Of a DNA stretch of 64,000 nt, positions 52,277-61,185 are shown in pieces. The stretch comes from DASTSN01 sp035760665. GTDB taxonomy: Bacteria > Bacteroidota > Bacteroidia > Chitinophagales > Chitinophagaceae. The notes under the pieces were generated by a model. That model saw only the letters and a program-made list of their open reading frames with translations, made no database searches and was not told where the DNA came from. The position numbers and the translations under genes are program-made. The stretch lies in contig DASTSN010000042.1 of assembly GCA_035760665.1 (NCBI GenBank), forward strand, positions 56,925 to 120,924, given 5' to 3'. Within the stretch, counting starts at the first letter, position 1. Each line of letters opens with the position of its first letter.

Positions 52277-53983
52277 ATGAAAAAAGCCATTTCTTCAAAA
52301 TATTGGTGGATACTGCTGCTGATTTTTCTTGGCGGCATTAATTATATCGCTTCTGTTTTTCATGCAAGGGTTGATCTTACCAGGGAAAAACGATACACGT
52401 TAAGCAAGGCAACTAAAACCATGTTAGCCAACCTGGATGAGCCAGTTACTATTGATGTTTTCCTGAAAGGGGATTTCCCGGCCGGCTTTAAAAAACTGGC
52501 GAATAGTGTGCAGGAGTTTTTGCAGGAATGCAAAGACGACAGCAAGGGAATGTTACAGTTTAATTTTTCTGATCCATTGAAAAACCTGAGCGACTCCAAT
52601 GCTGCCAGACTCATGGATTCGTTGGATTATTTTTATGATATTTCCCGGTACGTGTTGCAGGCGCCCAGTAAAGTGGGCGATGAACTGAAACAAAAAATTG
52701 TTTTACCTGGTGCGGTTATCCATTATCGTGATACAACCATTGGAGTGGATTTATTGAAAGGTGCCCGTAATTATGGCACCGATCCGGAACAACTCGCAGC
52801 TTTGTACAATGATGTGGAAGCTACACTCGAGTATAAGTTTGCCAGCGCCATTCAAAAAGCAACATCCCGCGATAAGCCACTGGTTGGTTATGCACTGGGC
52901 AACGGTGAAGGATGGGGCTACAATGTAAATGATGCGGTAAGAACACTGATTAAAGATTACCGCTTTGATACGGTTAATATCCGGCAGCTGAAGTTTATTC
53001 CCGCTGCGTTTAATGCGCTGGTGATTTTAAAGCCAACCATTCCGTTTACAGATGAGGATAAGTTTAAAATTGATCAGTATGTCATGCGCGGCGGCAAAGT
53101 GTTTTGGATGGTGGATAACATGTATGCCGAGTTTGACAGTCTTTACAAATCCAACGGTTTTACAGCGTATGACCGCGGGCTGAACCTGGAAGATCTTTTA
53201 TTCCGCTATGGTGTGCGCCTGAACCAGAACCTGTTGCAGGATATGCAATGCGACAAGCTGGGCCAAATAAGTGGCGATCCGAATAACCCGCAAACAAGAC
53301 TGGTGGACTGGCCTTTTTTCCCAATCCTGAATGGCACGAATCACCCGATTAGTAAAAACCTTGATGGTGTGAGAGCCATGTTCCCCAATACGCTGGATAC
53401 GGTAAGAGCCGATGGCATCAAAAAAACTTTTTTGTTGCGTTCATCCGCTAATGCCCGTATACTCAACGCACCGGCCATTGTGGATTTCGAATTTTTACAA
53501 ATTGCACCGGATAGTAAAGAGTTTACCGTTCATGATACAACGGTGGCAGCCCTGCTGGAAGGAAAATTTAAATCACTGTATGCCGGCAGGGTTCCCCAAG
53601 CTGTAGCTGATTCCATGGCAGCTGCAGGTGTTCCGGTAAAATCAAGCTGTGATACTGCCAACAAAATGATTGTCGTGGCCGACGGCGATATTGCTATGAA
53701 CCAGGTGAGCCAGCAATACGGTCCCTTACCCATGGGCTATAACCTGTATACACGATATACGTTTGCTAACAAGGAATTTTTTACCAACTCACTGGAATAC
53801 CTGGTGAATCCTTCGGGGATTTTGGAAACCCGTGCAAAGGAGTTTACCCTTCGCCTGCTGGATCCTAAAAAGGTCCGGGATCAAAAAACGTTCTGGCAGT
53901 TTATCAATATTGGCTTGCCTGTTTTACTGGTGTTACTGGCCGGTTTGCTGTACCAGCAAGTTCGGAAGAAAAAATTTGCTTAA
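52277..53983 (+). CDS. gldG: Gliding-motility ABC transporter substrate-binding-like protein GldG
   Basis: 568 residues: N-terminal anchor helix (YWWILLLIFLGGINYIASVF), then a large periplasmic domain of the GldG/ABC-2 auxiliary type (VDLTREKRYTLSKATKTML, YALGNGEGWGYNVNDAVR, MRGGKVFWMVDNM), and a C-terminal helix (FINIGLPVLLVLLAGLLYQQV). It partners with GldF. Genes of this pair are also found in non-gliding Bacteroidota, so motility is not proven. Confidence 0.92.
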   Translation: MKKAISSKYWWILLLIFLGGINYIASVFHARVDLTREKRYTLSKATKTMLANLDEPVTIDVFLKGDFPAGFKKLANSVQEFLQECKDDSKGMLQFNFSDPLKNLSDSNAARLMDSLDYFYDISRYVLQAPSKVGDELKQKIVLPGAVIHYRDTTIGVDLLKGARNYGTDPEQLAALYNDVEATLEYKFASAIQKATSRDKPLVGYALGNGEGWGYNVNDAVRTLIKDYRFDTVNIRQLKFIPAAFNALVILKPTIPFTDEDKFKIDQYVMRGGKVFWMVDNMYAEFDSLYKSNGFTAYDRGLNLEDLLFRYGVRLNQNLLQDMQCDKLGQISGDPNNPQTRLVDWPFFPILNGTNHPISKNLDGVRAMFPNTLDTVRADGIKKTFLLRSSANARILNAPAIVDFEFLQIAPDSKEFTVHDTTVAALLEGKFKSLYAGRVPQAVADSMAAAGVPVKSSCDTANKMIVVADGDIAMNQVSQQYGPLPMGYNLYTRYTFANKEFFTNSLEYLVNPSGILETRAKEFTLRLLDPKKVRDQKTFWQFINIGLPVLLVLLAGLLYQQVRKKKFA

Positions 53984-54017
53984 TTACATCAATACGAGTG
54001 CGGCAACTTTACTACTG

Positions 54018-54025
54018 TATCTTTG
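54018..54025 (+). promoter_or_regulatory. Putative -7 element of the TerC-like gene
   Basis: TATCTTTG fits TAnnTTTG, 21 bases before the ATG at 54047; it overlaps the upstream TTG at 54023, which is therefore unlikely to be the start. Confidence 0.45.
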
Positions 54026-54046
54026 CAGTATTCACAAAATGAGTTA

Positions 54047-54979
54047 ATGACACCTACCCAAATCACTTATCTCGTTTTTGGCGTTGTGTTAGTCCTGGCT
54101 GTTATTTTTGACCTGGGACTTCTTAGCAAACGATCATCAACAATCAGTATTAAAAAAGCATTTTGGCAAACCCTGTTTTGGGTGCTGCTGGCTTTTGGCT
54201 TTTTCTTTTTTATGTGGTTTGAAAAAGGCCAAACAGAGGCTTTTGAATATATCAGTGCGTACCTTATGGAGTGGAGCCTGAGTATTGATAATATTTTTGT
54301 CTTTATCCTCATCCTGACTTTTTTTAATATTCGCGAAGATCATTACGCAAGAGCCCTGCTGATTGGTATTTTACTGGCAATCCTCTTCCGTATCATTTTT
54401 ATTTCCGTAGGCGTGGTGCTGGTGGAAAAGTTTGAATGGATCCTCTACATCTTTGGCGCTTTTCTAGTCTATACAGGCATAAAAATCTTCACCGTAAAAC
54501 AGGAAGAAGAATTTGATCCGGCAGACAATATTGTCTATAAATGGCTTAAAAAAATCCTGCCCATTGAACCCAGCGATGTCAGCGGACGATTCATTATTAA
54601 TAAAGATGGCAAGCGGTTTTATACCAGCATGTTTGTTGTGATTGTACTACTGGCCACCACCGACATTGTATTTGCATTGGATAGTATACCGGCCGTATTT
54701 GCCATTTCGCAGGACAGGCTGGTTATTTATACCAGTAATATTTTTGCTGTGCTGGGCCTACGTTCATTATTTTTCCTGTTAAAAGGTGTACTTAAAAAGT
54801 TTTCGTACCTGCAGCAGGGTATTGGAATTGTGTTGATTTTTATTGGCTTGAAAATGCTGGTGGAAATCTTTCATATAAAAATACCCGCATACATTTCACT
54901 GATGGTTATCGTAATTTGTATAGCGGGATCAATTATTTACTCATTACAGGTAGAGAACCAAAACGAAAAGCAGTCCTAA
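54047..54979 (+). CDS. TerC-family integral membrane protein (Alx/TerC type)
   Basis: 310 residues with about nine membrane helices. TerC signatures are present: the acidic AYLMEWSLSIDNIFVFILIL and VLLATTDIVFALDSIPAVFAI, each holding conserved Asp residues within membrane segments. Relatives are implicated in metal ion (manganese) export and in metalation of exported enzymes; the substrate here is unknown. A cytosolic loop separates the two halves. Nine bases separate it from the next gene. Confidence 0.9.
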   Translation: MTPTQITYLVFGVVLVLAVIFDLGLLSKRSSTISIKKAFWQTLFWVLLAFGFFFFMWFEKGQTEAFEYISAYLMEWSLSIDNIFVFILILTFFNIREDHYARALLIGILLAILFRIIFISVGVVLVEKFEWILYIFGAFLVYTGIKIFTVKQEEEFDPADNIVYKWLKKILPIEPSDVSGRFIINKDGKRFYTSMFVVIVLLATTDIVFALDSIPAVFAISQDRLVIYTSNIFAVLGLRSLFFLLKGVLKKFSYLQQGIGIVLIFIGLKMLVEIFHIKIPAYISLMVIVICIAGSIIYSLQVENQNEKQS

Positions 54980-54988
54980 ATTTAATGT

Positions 54989-57490
54989 GTGATTTACCCG
55001 GTTGAAAAAATCAAAGAACTCGTAAACGGCACATTTCTCCGGCAGGTTAGTAATGATGCAATTGAACATCTTTTACTCGATAGCCGGAAAGTCTATGCGC
55101 CGTCGTCTTCGCTGTTCTTTGCCCTGAAAGGTCCCCGCCGCGACGGGCACCAGTTTATTCCTGAACTGTATAAAAAAGGTATCCGGAATTTTGTTGTCAG
55201 CCGAGAAATTGATATTGAAAATTTGCCGCTGGCAAATATTATTTTAACCGGCGATACCCTGCAAGCGTTACAAATATTGACGGCTGCACACCGCCGCCAT
55301 TTTGCTGTTCCGGTTATTGGTATTACGGGAAGTAACGGTAAAACCATTGTGAAAGAATGGCTTTACCAGTTGCTGCATAAAAATTACTCAATTGTTCGCA
55401 GCCCCAAAAGCTATAATTCACAAATTGGTGTGCCGCTGAGCGTATGGCAAATGGATGTCCAGCATACCCTAGGTATTTTTGAAGCCGGCATTTCACAGCC
55501 GGCTGAAATGCAACGGCTCGAAGCGATTATACAACCCACTATTGGCATCCTCACCAATATCGGCGAGGCACATAGCGAAGGATTTGCTGATGCTGGACAA
55601 AAGATCCGGGAAAAACTAAAACTGTTTGCCCATTGTAAGAAAATTATTTTTTGCAAAGATTATTTGCCTGCATCATTGGTTGACCTGGAAAGCGATCGAG
55701 CTCAGCTTTTTTTGAACGACGCTGTTTTGTATAGCTGGAGCAGGAAGTCGGTAGCTTGGTTAACAATCAAATCGATTGAAAAAAAAGAAGGATACTCTTT
55801 TATTACAGCACAAAACCAGGGGAACGAAATTTCTCTGCGGTTGCCCTTTACAGATGATGCTTCTGTGGAAAATGCTATTACCTGTTGCTGTACATTGCTG
55901 GTAATGGGATTTGACAGTGATTTTATTGCAGCGGGTATCGGCCAGTTGCAGCCGGTAAACATGCGGCTGGAGATGAAAAAGGGGATGAACCAGTGCAGTA
56001 TTATAAACGATAGTTACAGTGCAGACCTGAGTTCTCTTGAAATCGCACTTAACTTTATTGACCAGCAGTTCGCGGGCACCAGGCGAACGGCAATCCTGTC
56101 TGATTTTCTGCAGTCATCACTACCCGATGCGGAGCTCTACAGCCTGATTATTGCATCGCTAAAGAAGCACCAGTTTTCAAAACTTATTGGTATCGGTGAA
56201 AAAATATCAGTATTTTTAGAAAGGGCGGCTATTTCCGGGGATATCCCCCCCGGATCCTCCTGGTTCTGGACGACAGAAGACTTTATCCGGCATTTCAGGT
56301 CTTCGCAATTCAGGGATGAAATAATACTGGTAAAAGGCGCCCGTGTCTTTGGTTTTGAAAAAATTGTACAGTTGCTGGAACAAAAAGTGCATCAAACCAT
56401 ACTGGAGATTAACCTGAACGCCATTGTGCACAACCTGAAAGCTTACCAGCAATTACTGCGGCCCGAAACAAAAATTATGGTTATGGTAAAAGCATTTGCC
56501 TATGGCAGTGGCGGAACAGAAATTGCCGGAGTTTTGCAATTTCACAAGGCCGATTACCTGGGTGTAGCCTATGCGGATGAAGGAGTGGAGTTACGAAATG
56601 GAGGTATCAGTTTGCCTGTAATGATCATGAACCCGGAAGAAAGTTCTTTTGATGCCATTACCGATCATGAATTGGAGCCGGATATTTACTCGTTCAATCT
56701 TCTGCAGCAGTTTGATCAATACCTTACTCAACAGGGATTTCAACAATACCCCATTCATCTGGAAGTAGAAACCGGTATGAACCGGCTCGGTTTTGCTGAA
56801 GCGGAAATTGAGCAGCTGGCCGATTACCTGCTGCAAACACCAGCCATGAAAGTGCAGTCTGTATTTACCCATTTTGCTTCAAGCGAGGATGCGAATGATG
56901 ATGGGTTTACACGGCAGCAGTATGAACGGTTTGAGCAAATTTGCCAACGCCTCGAGAAGAAATTAGGATATCGTTTTTTACGGCATATTGCAAATTCTGC
57001 AGCGATTGTGCGGCACCCCGCCATGCAACTGGATATGGTCAGGCTGGGAATTGGATTATATGGTGTAAACAGTGCTGCCGCCGATAAGCCGGAACTGAAA
57101 ACGGTAGCGACATTAAAATCCACTATTGCGCAGTTGAAAAAACTAAAACCCGGCGAATCGGTGAGCTACAACAGGAAAGGGGTTGTGATGCGGGATTCAA
57201 TCATTGCTACAATACGTATTGGGTATGCAGATGGCTACCCGCGCAGGCTGGGAAACGGCACAGGAAAAATGCTGGTGCATGGCCGGCTGGCGCCGGTGAT
57301 CGGCGCGGTATGTATGGATATGACCATGATTGATGTTACAGATATTCCGGGTGTGAAAGAAGGCGACGAGGTGATTATTTTTGGGGAAGGCCTGCCGGTG
57401 GAGCAACTTGCTTCCTGGGCACAGACGATTCCGTATGAAATCATGACTGGCATTTCGCAAAGGGTTAAGCGGGTGTATTTTGAAGAGTAG
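54989..57490 (+). CDS. Bifunctional MurF ligase / alanine racemase fusion
   Basis: 833 residues from a GTG start. The N-terminal half is MurF (UDP-MurNAc-tripeptide:D-Ala-D-Ala ligase): ATP loop GSNGKT (114-119), KSYNSQIGVPLSVW, EAGISQPAEM, TNIGEAHSEGF. The C-terminal half is alanine racemase: PLP Lys501 in VMVKAFAYGSGG, ETGMNRLGF, YADGYPRRLGNG and GAVCMDMTMID, the last with the conserved Cys and Met. The protein thus makes D-Ala and uses D-Ala-D-Ala in one polypeptide. This fusion is known in Bacteroidota. Confidence 0.95.
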   Translation: MIYPVEKIKELVNGTFLRQVSNDAIEHLLLDSRKVYAPSSSLFFALKGPRRDGHQFIPELYKKGIRNFVVSREIDIENLPLANIILTGDTLQALQILTAAHRRHFAVPVIGITGSNGKTIVKEWLYQLLHKNYSIVRSPKSYNSQIGVPLSVWQMDVQHTLGIFEAGISQPAEMQRLEAIIQPTIGILTNIGEAHSEGFADAGQKIREKLKLFAHCKKIIFCKDYLPASLVDLESDRAQLFLNDAVLYSWSRKSVAWLTIKSIEKKEGYSFITAQNQGNEISLRLPFTDDASVENAITCCCTLLVMGFDSDFIAAGIGQLQPVNMRLEMKKGMNQCSIINDSYSADLSSLEIALNFIDQQFAGTRRTAILSDFLQSSLPDAELYSLIIASLKKHQFSKLIGIGEKISVFLERAAISGDIPPGSSWFWTTEDFIRHFRSSQFRDEIILVKGARVFGFEKIVQLLEQKVHQTILEINLNAIVHNLKAYQQLLRPETKIMVMVKAFAYGSGGTEIAGVLQFHKADYLGVAYADEGVELRNGGISLPVMIMNPEESSFDAITDHELEPDIYSFNLLQQFDQYLTQQGFQQYPIHLEVETGMNRLGFAEAEIEQLADYLLQTPAMKVQSVFTHFASSEDANDDGFTRQQYERFEQICQRLEKKLGYRFLRHIANSAAIVRHPAMQLDMVRLGIGLYGVNSAAADKPELKTVATLKSTIAQLKKLKPGESVSYNRKGVVMRDSIIATIRIGYADGYPRRLGNGTGKMLVHGRLAPVIGAVCMDMTMIDVTDIPGVKEGDEVIIFGEGLPVEQLASWAQTIPYEIMTGISQRVKRVYFEE

Positions 57491-57545
57491 CACACTGGAC
57501 TTATGTTTTAACAGCTCCCTGTACCTCGCCCCCGTTTTGAATTCG

Positions 57546-57553
57546 TATATTTG
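57546..57553 (+). promoter_or_regulatory. Putative -7 element of lspA
   Basis: TATATTTG fits TAnnTTTG and lies 18 bases before the GTG at 57572. It overlaps an upstream TTG in the same frame (57551), which it excludes as the start. Confidence 0.5.
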
Positions 57554-57571
57554 CAAGCTAAAAAAGTTCCG

Positions 57572-58246
57572 GTGAAGCTTAAACACGTTGCTTTCATAAT
57601 TGCCCTGATTATCATTATAGACCAGGCTTTAAAAATTTGGATTAAAACCACGTATCCTTTTGGTCATGTGATGGATGTATTTGGACTGAAATGGTTCAAA
57701 TTATATTTTATCGAAAATGAGGGAATGGCCTGGGGCTGGAAGTTTGGCGGTGACTGGGGCAAAATGATTCTCACACTTTTTCGCCTGGCTGCTGTGATTT
57801 TTGGCACCTGGTATCTTGGCAAAATCGTTAAACAGCAATACCATAAAGGATTTATCATTTGCGCAGCGCTGATCTATGCCGGCGCTCTTGGCAACCTGAT
57901 CGACAGCATGTTTTATGGGTTGATTTTTTCAGCCAGCGACTATGCTAATATTGCTGCTGTATTTCCGCATGGTGGTGGTTATGCCGGCTTTTTGCATGGC
58001 CGCGTGGTAGATATGCTGTACTTCCCGCTCATACGCTCAAGTTTTCCGTCCTGGCTGCCGGTAATTGGCGGGGACAGTTTTGAGTTTTTTAGTCCTATTT
58101 TCAATGTCGCGGATGCTTCCATTTCCGTGGGCGTTATTACACTGCTGGTCTTTCAAAAAAAATTCTTTAAAAAACCGCATTCGAAAGAGGTGCATCCTAC
58201 TGTTGAAACCAATACAAAAGTGGATGATGAACTGCAGGTATCGTAA
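57572..58246 (+). CDS. lspA: Lipoprotein signal peptidase (signal peptidase II)
   Basis: 224 residues with four membrane helices; the aspartyl protease that cleaves lipoprotein signal peptides in the inner membrane. Catalytic Asp residues are in GALGNLIDSMFYG and IFNVADASISVG; IDQALKIWI and LYFIENEGMAWGW are further motifs. It is longer than typical E. coli LspA because of an insert and a charged tail. In many Bacteroidota lspA follows ileS and the DksA-like gene; here it has moved 15 kb away. Confidence 0.93.
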   Translation: MKLKHVAFIIALIIIIDQALKIWIKTTYPFGHVMDVFGLKWFKLYFIENEGMAWGWKFGGDWGKMILTLFRLAAVIFGTWYLGKIVKQQYHKGFIICAALIYAGALGNLIDSMFYGLIFSASDYANIAAVFPHGGGYAGFLHGRVVDMLYFPLIRSSFPSWLPVIGGDSFEFFSPIFNVADASISVGVITLLVFQKKFFKKPHSKEVHPTVETNTKVDDELQVS

Positions 58247-58294
58247 GATTGATTCTGTAAATACGGAAGAATAGAGTTCGTAGCTACTGGTAGG

Positions 58295-60589
58295 TTATCT
58301 CGTTATCTTGATCACTGTTTTTGTCAGCACCGTTTCATTGGTGCGAACTCTTAATACATAAGCGCCGCCGGGTAATTCTCCAGTATTGGGTAAAGTTACA
58401 TGATTGGTGCCCGTAACCAGCGAATAACGCAACTGGCGTACAGGTATTCCTGACATATTTAATAATTCAACACTGGCCAGCATTCCACCGGGAGCGCTGA
58501 GGTAAAAATCAAGTTGGCTTTCGAACGGGCTTATGGCAGATAAAAACCTGAGGCTGGTTTCCAGCCCTGTCAGGATTATAGTCCTGGAATATTTGAATTT
58601 ATTTTTAGCATCAATCATTTTGATCCTGTAATAAACCGTCTGGTTTAGCGGTGAGGGATCGGTGTAGGTATATTGGTTAAGGGTTGCGCTGAAATCGCCA
58701 TAACTGTTTACGCTCCCAATCGATGTAAAATTCATACCATCCGTACTTTTTTCGATAGCAAATACTAATAACTCATCTTCACCGGTTGTTGCCCAGTTAA
58801 GGTGAGCCCGGTTATTTTGAATAGTGCCTGTAAAAGAAATAAGGTTGGTTTGTAAAATGGGCCCGCAACTTTCTACATTCAATGTAATCACCGTTGAACC
58901 GTCACTTAGCTGGCAATTTGAATTGGAGAGGTTGGAACTGGTTGTTGCTACCACGAGTTTATATCGCGATCCGCTATCGGCCTGGTAAGCGACAAATTGC
59001 GGATAGGTTACAGAATACACCCAATTGCTGCCATCCCATGTAGGCGAGCCGGCAGGTGGACTGCTCACGCCGGTATCGAACCAGGTAGCGCCGTTATCAA
59101 TACTTTTTTGCCATTTGTAATAGATATAATTGTTAAAATAGGAAGTAACTGTTGCGCCCATATTGACCACGTTGCTGTCACAAACGATCGGGTTGGCTGT
59201 TGGTGTGAATGTAAAGTTTGGCGAGCAGGTGGCTACGGTAATATCATCCAGCGCCCAGTCGTTACCACCACCACCCGGTGCATTATTAAAATATTTAAGT
59301 GTAAAACTGGTTTGTGACGGACCGGTTAAATAAGTGAATCCTTTTTTAACCCATTCACCGGTATATTGTATATCGCCCGTTGTGTAATAATCTAGGCCGT
59401 CCACTTCAAAAGTAATATTAGGATGTACGCCCGAAGAATCGCCTGCGGCTGTAGGGATATAGCCCGCTCCGCCGGTAGCACCTTTGCCGTTTGAATCGCA
59501 GCCGCACTTGGAGCAGATATTCCGCATCCAGCAGGAGATTTCATAATAGGTGTTTGGGCAAAGCCCGGATATTGTATGCACAAAGGCCGAATCGATACGG
59601 TAGGCAGCATTGACCACCAGCATATAGCCGCCATCGGCGTTCAGGTCGGCTGGTGGATTACCGGCTGCCGTATTGGTAGCCCCGGTATGATCACCAATAA
59701 TGTCCCATACGGAAAAGACCCTGTGCGAGGGGGAACTATTATCCGGTATTGGCCAGGCATTGCTGGTGGAAAAGCCGGATCCCCCGGTGCTGGTATTGTT
59801 TGAAATACCGTACGAGTAATCATTGGGGGCGTTTGTTGAAAAAGTTTTATAGGTGTAACCGGCAGGCACATTGGCTGAAGTACCCCGGTCTTTAGCTGTG
59901 CCGGAACCGAAGGTGCCGTTAAATTCCGTTCCCAACGCATTGACCCCAACACTGTTTGGACAAATACCGTAGTTAGTATAAATCGCTACAAGGTTGGAGG
60001 GGAAATCAAAGGGGTGAACCGGATTAGAACTTTTGGAAGCATCTTTATAGGTCATATAGCCGCCGCCAATATCAATCTGGCTACCAAGTGCTGCCGTCAC
60101 CACCACGCGGAACGAAGCTACCATGATACAGGTACCACCGTAAAATGATGGTTTGTGATTAGAACGGATTCTTCCTCTGCGAAAGGCAGTGGCGGGATTA
60201 TCTGTCGGTTTGAAGCCAAGATTGATGGTAACGTTTGTCCCGGAAATCCATCCCTGGTCATCACCATACGCATCTGTCAACTGTTTATAAATTTTCCCCT
60301 CGTTGGTTAATACCCGTATGGTGCCGGGAATATAAGTTGTTCCGGATGGTATTGCATCATAATATCCACAACTGTCATAAGTTTTACTTGACCCCACTAC
60401 AATAGAAGCCCTGATTTCCAGCGTGTCACCGGGTTCTACGGTTCCGCCATTCACACCTTTTGTAACATTGATATAGCTTTTCCCAAAATCAATAGTTTGG
60501 CCGAAGGAAAAGTACGCCGTACATGCTAAAAAAGCTGACAACGCAATGCGTGTAAGAAAAGTTTGTACATATGGTACAGTTCGCTTCAT
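58295..60589 (-). CDS. Large secreted T9SS surface protein
   Basis: 764 residues with signal peptide (ending YFSFGQ) and C-terminal T9SS sorting domain (ELLNMSGIPVRQLRYSL; GGAYVLRVRTNETVLTKTVIKI). Between them lie an N-terminal beta-rich region, a carbohydrate-binding-like domain holding ICSKCGCDSNGKG and NDWALDDITVATC, and a fibronectin-like part (AHLNWATTGEDELLVFAIEKS). The central domain recurs, as I recall, in other Chitinophagaceae surface proteins, without a known ligand. A weak -7 box TAGTTTTA lies at 60637-60644 on minus. Confidence 0.85.
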   Translation of the reverse strand: MKRTVPYVQTFLTRIALSAFLACTAYFSFGQTIDFGKSYINVTKGVNGGTVEPGDTLEIRASIVVGSSKTYDSCGYYDAIPSGTTYIPGTIRVLTNEGKIYKQLTDAYGDDQGWISGTNVTINLGFKPTDNPATAFRRGRIRSNHKPSFYGGTCIMVASFRVVVTAALGSQIDIGGGYMTYKDASKSSNPVHPFDFPSNLVAIYTNYGICPNSVGVNALGTEFNGTFGSGTAKDRGTSANVPAGYTYKTFSTNAPNDYSYGISNNTSTGGSGFSTSNAWPIPDNSSPSHRVFSVWDIIGDHTGATNTAAGNPPADLNADGGYMLVVNAAYRIDSAFVHTISGLCPNTYYEISCWMRNICSKCGCDSNGKGATGGAGYIPTAAGDSSGVHPNITFEVDGLDYYTTGDIQYTGEWVKKGFTYLTGPSQTSFTLKYFNNAPGGGGNDWALDDITVATCSPNFTFTPTANPIVCDSNVVNMGATVTSYFNNYIYYKWQKSIDNGATWFDTGVSSPPAGSPTWDGSNWVYSVTYPQFVAYQADSGSRYKLVVATTSSNLSNSNCQLSDGSTVITLNVESCGPILQTNLISFTGTIQNNRAHLNWATTGEDELLVFAIEKSTDGMNFTSIGSVNSYGDFSATLNQYTYTDPSPLNQTVYYRIKMIDAKNKFKYSRTIILTGLETSLRFLSAISPFESQLDFYLSAPGGMLASVELLNMSGIPVRQLRYSLVTGTNHVTLPNTGELPGGAYVLRVRTNETVLTKTVIKITR

Positions 60590-60746
60590 GGATTGGACTT
60601 CGTTTTTTCAAAGGATTTGGCGGATGAATTCGGTAGTAAAACTAATCACCTTCTTTCAATTGGTCAATCGGATTTTAACTTGCTTTTTAGTACATTAATT
60701 TTTTTTATTATTCGTAATTATTCTGTCGTACATTTTTCAAGTAGTA

Positions 60747-60787
60747 AATGGCAATACCCCCGGTAAAGCCGGAGGTATCCTGCCATT
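60747..60787. other. Long hairpin between the T9SS protein gene and a small gene
   Basis: AATGGCA pairs with TGCCATT outside, and ATACC-CCGG with CCGG-GGTAT inside (one mismatch and a two-base bulge), about 16 pairs in 41 bases. No T run follows on either strand. It may mark the 3' end of the small gene's mRNA or be a stable processed RNA end. Confidence 0.5.
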
Positions 60788-60802
60788 ATTAATGCTCAAG
60801 GA

Positions 60803-61048
60803 TTATTTGAATGGTTTAAAACAGACCGGACCATGCTGGTCATTTTCAACAGCTGGTTTTACAGATTCCGGCTCTGCATTGACCGCCCGGTAAGGATCGA
60901 TCATAGCAGTTACCCGAAACCGGTTTGCGGGTTTACCTGCGCTCGCAGAACTGATGTGAATAGCTGATTGGTATTCCTGCTCGGGGAGATTCAGCGCTTT
61001 AAGCGGGTAAGCAGAAATGTAATGTGTTCTTTTGACGGAACTTTTCAT
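60803..61048 (-). CDS. Small hypothetical protein
   Basis: 81 residues, soluble, with one Cys near the C-terminus (GPVCFKPFK) and a basic N-terminus (MKSSVKRTHYISAYPLKALNLP). No domain recognised. It fills an otherwise empty 600-base gap between fumC and the T9SS protein, is in the same direction as both and has a hairpin just after its stop codon, which favours a real gene; chance cannot be excluded. Confidence 0.45.
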   Translation of the reverse strand: MKSSVKRTHYISAYPLKALNLPEQEYQSAIHISSASAGKPANRFRVTAMIDPYRAVNAEPESVKPAVENDQHGPVCFKPFK

Positions 61049-61185
61049 AGTTACTGATTTAGCGTTCGGTTTTCATTTGTATTGGAACGACAAAATAGAA
61101 AAAATATGCGGTAATTGCCAGCTTTTTTTTCAAAAAATCAGCAACCACCGCACACTTTTATAATGAATTGACTACTAAGGGATAA

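Noticed and set aside
60803..61048. Treating the small frame as noise
   Set aside because: Kept with low confidence, because it fills a gap, shares direction with its neighbours and has a strong hairpin after its stop.
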